Part shown: positions 58,391-64,000 of the stretch, in pieces | Layout of the letters: each line of letters starts with the position of its first letter | Numbering within the stretch: the first letter of the stretch is position 1 | Assembly: GCF_022201045.2 (NCBI RefSeq) | Contig: NC_068564.1 | Coordinates: forward strand, 33,819,001 to 33,883,000 | Direction of reading: 5' to 3' | DNA length: 64,000 nt | Origin: Citrus sinensis | Lineage: Eukaryota; Streptophyta; Magnoliopsida; Sapindales; Rutaceae | The notes under the pieces: generated by a model | What the model was told of the DNA's origin: nothing | The model's input: only the letters and a program-made list of their open reading frames with translations | Database searches by the model: none | Translations under genes and position numbers: made by a program

Positions 58391-58823
58391 TTTTTAAAAT
58401 TTATTAAATGAGTATTTAAAATAATAGAGTTCAAAATATATTTTAGAGTATAAATAATCTATCTATTCATACTACTTATGTTGATTAATTACATTATCGA
58501 TTTCATCAACTATTGTATGAATACCATGTTATGTTGATTGATACTTAATGCTGAAAACTCCTTTTTTTGTTCCCCCTTCTTTTCATTCATACCTTCTATT
58601 TTATATCAATATCTTTTCGGATAATAGTTAATCACATGTCGTGATTTATGCATGCATGTCACTTATCGATGGAAGAGTCTTTTGATTATATCAAATTGGC
58701 CAATATTCAATTACTAATGTATACGTAAATCATAAGCAATATTTCAGGCCATGTATATGATTGATAGCTTAGGCTTAATGCAACAAATTCACTTGAAATT
58801 TTTAAGCTTATTTTATCTACTTA
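58391..58823. other. Intergenic, no gene seen
   Basis: AT-rich spacer. Confidence 0.4.
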
Positions 58824-59204
58824 GGCTCCATTTAGTATATGTTTTCAAATAAAGCCCATTTAATTAGTGCTTTTGTTAGTAGAAGTTTTACTAAAAATTT
58901 TTAGTTTTTTAGCTATCAATGATAGCTTTGATTAAAAATTATAAAATTATTTTAGTAGGCAAGTTTTTAAAATTGTGTTCTCAAAGAAATGATATAAGAT
59001 TGTCACATAAAAAAGATGTTTTTAGCATTCTAATATTAAAAAAATTTCAACTTCTACTTATAAAAACTTAAATTTGAGCATTTGTTAGTAGAGGCAAAAT
59101 AACTTATTTATTTTACAAAAGCTCTACTCAAAATACCTCCAAACAATAATAAAAATTTTGAAAGGAGCTTATAACTATTAGATAAATCATACCAAATGGG
59201 CACC
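58824..59204. mobile_element. Probable PIF/Harbinger- or hAT-type MITE
   Basis: The ends GGCTCCATTTAGTATATG and, reverse complement of the right end, GGTGCCCATTTGGTATG resemble each other and the common plant MITE end GGxxCCATTTGGTA. The left flank is TTA and the right flank is TAA. That fits a TWA target only if one base changed. The interior is AT-rich with no ORF. Confidence 0.55.
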
Positions 59205-59669
59205 TAATGAATAAATCATGTCAAACATTGCAAACAAAAATTTTAGAACATCTAGCATTAGATATAATGTTTACTCTTTTTAATCGTTATTGCAGACTTA
59301 ATAAATTAATAATTTGATTGGATAAATAATCAATTCTTTAAAAATATAGATGAAAATAAAAAATTTAAACCTGAAATATTTACATATTTTTTTCTAATTA
59401 TACAATGAAAACAATGATCAAGTTGAAATGTTACATTTGTTTTCAAGAAAGCAATAAATTCTCAAATTACAAAATGGATTTCAAATTTAATAGCAATTAC
59501 TTTTTGAAGCATTAAAAATATGGAAGCTCGCGGCTTTGTAATTAGATAATTTTGTAGATATTTTCTATAAAATTATGAGTTAATTTATAATTATCGTAAA
59601 ATGTGAATTTTTATATTTCATATTAAAAATATTTTCTTTTTCCAATTAAGAAAAAGTTAAAAAATAAAG

Positions 59670-60101
59670 GGAAATGATTAATCGTATACCTTATAGTTGC
59701 TCCGTTATCAATAATACTACAACACTTTGAGGGTGTATCAATCATCCATCATAAATTGATAAAATTTATCCACTAACCACCAAACCGTTAGATGTTGTTT
59801 GAAAATTAACGAAATTATAGTGAATTGACGATTTTACCTTGAAACTTAAATTAAAGTAAAGGAAAATTATCACTTGTATACTTTTAAATTATTTTATTAT
59901 TATTTGTATACCCTTAAATTATCACTTGTATCATATGAAAATATCAAATTACTCCTCTAGCGTCATCTTATTTAAACAGTAAGTAACGGTTTAGTGGACT
60001 GCATATATATTTTGTCAACTTTACAATGGACGATTGATATACCTTCAAAGTGTTATAATATTTTTTATAATAAAATAATTATAGGATATATAAATGATAA
60101 T
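59670..60101. mobile_element. Foldback element upstream of CLO gene
   Basis: The arms (about 59670-59813 and 59967-60101) are long inverted repeats. The left has ACAACACTTTGAGGGTGTATCA, ATCATCCATCATAAATTGA and ACCAAACCGTTAG. The reverse complement of the right has ATAACACTTTGAAGGTATATC, ATCGTCCATTGTAAAGTTGA and ACTAAACCGTTAC. Between them, ACTTGTATAC with TTTAAATTAT is repeated. It lies within about 230 bases of the CLO leader. No transposase and no certain target duplication. Confidence 0.7.
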
Positions 60102-60327
60102 TTAAAAAAAAAAAAACTTTTTGCTGTGAGTACAACCGACCAAGGATGGAAGTACATAATCGGGTCAGATTCGGCTCGGTTCTGTGTTAGCCAGAGACCT
60201 ATTTTGCGGATTCCGGAGATCCGCACGGGATTTACCCGAATCCGGATTTTCCCATCGAAGGAAATTTAGGCCAAATTAAACAGTAGAGAACTCTCTCGGC
60301 TCTTTCTCCCGCTCTCAATTCTCAATA

Positions 60328-60345
60328 CCCTAAACCCTAAACCCT
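60328..60345 (+). promoter_or_regulatory. Telo-box in the CLO leader
   Basis: ACCCTAAACCCTAAACCC, two overlapping copies of the AAACCCTAA telo-box. Such boxes are frequent around the transcription start of plant genes for ribosomal and RNA-processing proteins (established knowledge), which fits the spliceosomal gene downstream. A 5' UTR intron follows (about 60397-60658, GAAG|GTAGTT to GTTAG). Confidence 0.7.
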
Positions 60346-60672
60346 TATTAGCAACTTCTTCTACTTCCCAGCTGATAAGGAACCTGTAATTTGAAGGTAG
60401 TTTCTCTTCTTCAGCTTCTTTTTTCCTTTTCAAATGTAATTAATACAATTACAAGTGTTTGATGGACGTTGTGTTACTTATTTTTTTGTAAATCACTTAA
60501 TTTTGCTATTTAATACTTGATACCCGCACCCAGTTCCTAGATTTACTTTTTAAGGCTCCCCATTTCTGATTGTTATCCATATGAAAGTATTTACTTTTAC
60601 TAAACTGTTGTTTTCCTCGATTGCGTTGCTTTCTAATTGTTTGTCTTTACCGTGTTAGATTTTAAAAATAAT

Positions 60673-63600
60673 ATGGATGACAGTTTGTATGACGAGTTTG
60701 GGAACTATATTGGTCCTGAAATTGAGTCGGATCGAGAGAGTGAGGCAGACGATGATGAGGATGAAGACCTTCCAGACAAGGCAGACGAAGACGGGCATGC
60801 CTCTGATCGTGAGGTTGCAGCTACTGCTTCCAATGGGTGGATTACTGCTTCTAATGATGTTGATATGGATAACCAGATTGTCCTTGCTGAGGATAAGAAG
60901 TATTATCCGACTGCAGAAGAGGTTTATGGTGAGGATGTGGAGACTTTGGTTATGGACGAGGACGAACAACCTCTTGAGCAACCTATAATTAAACCTGTTA
61001 AGAATATCAAGTTTGAGGTTGGGGTCAAAGATTCTTCCACCTACGTGTCGACCCAGTTTCTTGTTGGTCTCATGTCAAACCCTACTTTGGTGCGGAATGT
61101 TGCTCTTGTGGGGCACTTGCATCATGGGAAGACTGTTTTCATGGATATGTTGATTGAGCAGACACACCATATGTCTACTTTTGATCCTAATAGTGAGAAG
61201 CACACGAGGTACACGGATACAAGGATTGATGAACAAGAGAGAAGGATATCGATCAAGGCTGTTCCCATGTCTCTTGTTCTGGAAGACAGCAACTCAAAAT
61301 CTTACCTGTGTAACATCATGGACTCTCCCGGTCACGTTAATTTCTCTGATGAAATGACTGCTGCTCTCAGGCTTGCTGATGGTGCCGTTTTGATTGTTGA
61401 TGCTGCTGAAGGAGTGATGGTAAATTCTGCATTCGTTGTACTCTTTAAATATTCATCTCTCTGATAATCTAATTATGCCCACAGATTGGCTGGAACCTAT
61501 TTTTCCCCTGATTGTAAAAATCCTATGTATGCCTTTGGTTTTCATGAGCAACGTAAGTTGGACTGAAGTGTGAAGTTTGAAATCACCGAGGTTGCTTGTA
61601 TCTCTCTTTGGGCATCTAGAAAGTCGTAATCTCTATTAGGTTCAACCATGTCCATTTCTGGTGACCTATGCTTTGCCTTTAGATTCTGTTGTTTAAGTCG
61701 ATTTTGTTGCTGTTTTCTCTTATCTCTAATGGAGTGTATTTGAACATCTTGGTGAACCATATTATTTTTGTGGGCTACTTGGTCTGAAAGTTATGGTACT
61801 CTATGAATCACAGGTGAATACAGAGAGGGCTATACGTCATGCTATCCAGGAGCGCCTACCTATTGTAGTTGTAGTTAATAAGGTAAATATCCATTTTCTC
61901 ATGCTCAAATCTCGTGCTTGTATTTCATTATGAACTGGTGCTCCAATGTTGTATTTACACCTCCTGATTTTTTTTTTCTTTTTAATCTCTTTAAAGGTTG
62001 ACAGGCTAATAACAGAACTTAAACTCCCGCCCAAAGATGCTTACCACAAACTGAGGCATACAATTGAAGTAATCAATAACCACATTTCTGCTGCTTCTAC
62101 CACGGCTGGAAATGTTCAAGTTATAGATCCAGCTGCTGGGAATGTTTGTTTTGCTAGTGCCAGTGCGGGATGGTCATTCACATTACATTCATTTGCGAAG
62201 TTATATGTCAAACTCCATGGGGTCCCATTTGACGCTGAGAAGTTTGCTTCTCGTCTTTGGGGAGACATGTATTTTCATCCTGATACCAGGGTATTCAAGA
62301 AGAAACCCCCTGCTAGTGGAGGGGAAAGATCATTTGTCCAATTTGTGCTTGAACCCCTCTACAAAATATATAGCCAAGTGATTGGAGAACACAAGAAGAG
62401 TGTGGAGGCAACACTTGCTGAACTTGGTGTCACTCTTAGCAATGCGACTTACAGATTGAATGTCAGGCCTCTGCTAAGGCTGGCCTGTAGCTCAGTTTTT
62501 GGTTCAGCCTCAGGCTTTACTGATATGCTGGTTAAGTTTATTCCTTCTGCCAAGGATGCTGCAGCTAGAAAAGTAGATCATATATACACAGGACCTAAGA
62601 ACTCTACGATTTACAAGGCGATGGTAGATTGTGATCTTTCTGGCCCCCTTATGGTCAATGTGACCAAGCTGTATCCCAAGTCTGATTGCAGTGTCTTTGA
62701 TGCTTTTGGTAGAGTTTATAGTGGTATTATTCAGACAGGACAGAGTGTACGTGTATTGGGAGAAGGCTATTCCCCAGAGGATGAGGAAGACATGACTGTT
62801 AAAGAAGTAACAAAATTATGGATTTATCAAGCTCGAGATAGGATACCCATAAGCAGTGCTCCTCCTGGTTCTTGGGTTCTTATTGAAGGTGTGGATGCAT
62901 CAATTATGAAATCCGCTACTCTCTGTAACCTAGAGTATGATGAAGATGTTTACATCTTCCGGCCTCTTCAATTCAATACCCTTCCAGTGGTGAAAACAGC
63001 TACTGAGCCTCTAAACCCCAGTGAGTTGCCTAAAATGGTGGAGGGTCTTAGGAAAATTAGCAAAAGCTATCCTCTAGCCATCACTAAAGTTGAGGAGTCT
63101 GGAGAGCATACTATATTGGGTACTGGAGAGTTGTATTTGGATTCAATTATGAAAGATCTGAGAGAGCTCTATTCTGAAGTTGAAGTCAAGGTACTTATTT
63201 TCTTAAACCTTTTTTGTTGTTGGAATCATTCAAAGATCCCTATGGTCTTCTTCTGTTGGATACTTTTGTCATAGTGTGTGTACTTTGCTTAAATTGTAGG
63301 TGGCAGATCCTGTTGTCTCATTCTGTGAAACAGTGGTGGAGTCTTCATCGATGAAGTGTTTTGCTGAAACTCCCAACAAGAAAAATAAAATAACCATGGT
63401 AGGGAAGCCATCTAATTTTTGTTTGATCCTGGTGCTCTTGGGACTTGCAAATGATTAAGTTTTTGTAAGAAGGCCTATTAAATGCCTGTTCATTTGGCAG
63501 ATTGCAGAACCATTGGAGAGAGGACTTGCCGAGGATATTGAGAACGGCGTTGTAAGTATTGATTGGAGTCGGAAGACACTTGGTGATTTCTTTAAAACAA

Positions 63601-64000
63601 AATATGACTGGGATTTACTTGCAGCACGATCTATATGGGCATTTGGACCTGATAAGCAGGTAAGATATACTTTCAAGGGTCGTAATATGTTATTTTTTCC
63701 AAATTAATCTTGGCAAGATATCTTTATTTCCTATTCTGTTGAGAGCCTAACTTTATGCATTGAATGTATTTTGCTCCCAAAGGGACCTAATATTTTATTA
63801 GATGACACACTCCCAACGGAAGTTGACAAGAGCTTGCTGAATGCTGTTAAGGATTCCATTGTTCAAGGGTAAATTGAATAATATCTTCTTTTGTTTGTTT
63901 TCTTTTCTTTTTTCCTACTATTGTTGATTTTTTTTGGCTCATCGTGAATGGTTTATCATCTTTTGAACAGATTTCAGTGGGGTGCTCGAGAAGGACCCCT
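60673..64000 (+). CDS. CLO: U5 snRNP GTPase CLO/Snu114 (EFTUD2 orthologue), 5' part
   Basis: Coding exons so far: 60673-61419, 61814-61882, 61997-63190, 63300-63398, 63501-63659, 63783-63868 and 63971 onward, all in frame. The gene runs off the window after about 794 of the roughly 985 residues expected for the family. The start [16 protein letters not shown] is the conserved N-terminus. An acidic domain follows (about 20-60), then the EF-2-like GTPase: P-loop GHLHHGKT (about 143-150), [22 protein letters not shown] (G3), and NK|VD (G4) split exactly across intron 2. Later come domain [21 protein letters not shown] and the EF-G-like LLSEVEVKV region. Known role: Snu114 is a GTP-binding U5 component that controls Brr2 unwinding during spliceosome activation. 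In Arabidopsis the gene is called CLO/GFA1/MEE5 and is needed for gametophyte and embryo development. A telo-box and a leader intron precede it. Confidence 0.96.

Overview
This window is nuclear DNA of a eudicot plant. It is AT-rich, most genes are split by short AT-rich GT-AG introns, and the proteins are plant-specific types: class II KNOX, PB1-Raf kinase, chloroplast cyclophilin, plant RING-H2 ligases and the U5 snRNP GTPase CLO. The gaps carry copia remnants, SINEs and miniature inverted-repeat elements. I cannot name the species from the sequence alone. There is no bacterial, organellar, rRNA, CRISPR or true tRNA gene content.

Layout. Bases 1-16,000 hold a dispersed tandem array of very small single-exon genes sharing the motif RRPYHRxCGCALH. 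Three copies look intact (1651, 12445, 15678) and one is decayed (5271). Two upstream regions (about 6.4-6.8 kb and 10.9-11.2 kb) keep the family's promoter-type sequence but have no ORF. A four-exon F-box/LRR gene on the minus strand and a dead copia fragment sit between the copies. Bases 16.6-18.6 kb carry a two-exon CYP28-type thylakoid cyclophilin. Bases 21.0-24.0 kb carry a five-exon class II KNOX homeobox gene, followed by a 137-aa orphan-type gene on the minus strand. Bases 26.1-31.4 kb hold a nine-coding-exon PB1 plus Raf-like protein kinase on the minus strand.

Bases 31.4-44.3 kb are gene-poor: a hAT-type element with 8-bp target duplications, a SINE with 15-bp duplications, a long inverted repeat of about 950 bp, an unrecognised two-exon gene (38.8-39.8 kb) with a foldback in its intron, and a rearranged copia fragment. 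Bases 44.4-53.2 kb hold a small RING-H2 gene, a five-exon plant-specific coiled-coil-type gene, and a six-exon, potentially myristoylated RING-H2 ligase on the minus strand. Bases 53.2-60.3 kb are repeats: a short retroposon, a full SINE, a 9-bp-duplication MITE and foldback elements. From 60.67 kb to the window end is the 5' part of the spliceosomal U5 GTPase CLO/Snu114 (EFTUD2), with a telo-box in its leader.

The genes are not an operon or pathway. The only local functional grouping is the small-protein array with its shared upstream block. That array is the best candidate for something little described. All splice models were built by eye from GT/AG sites, phase and protein continuity.
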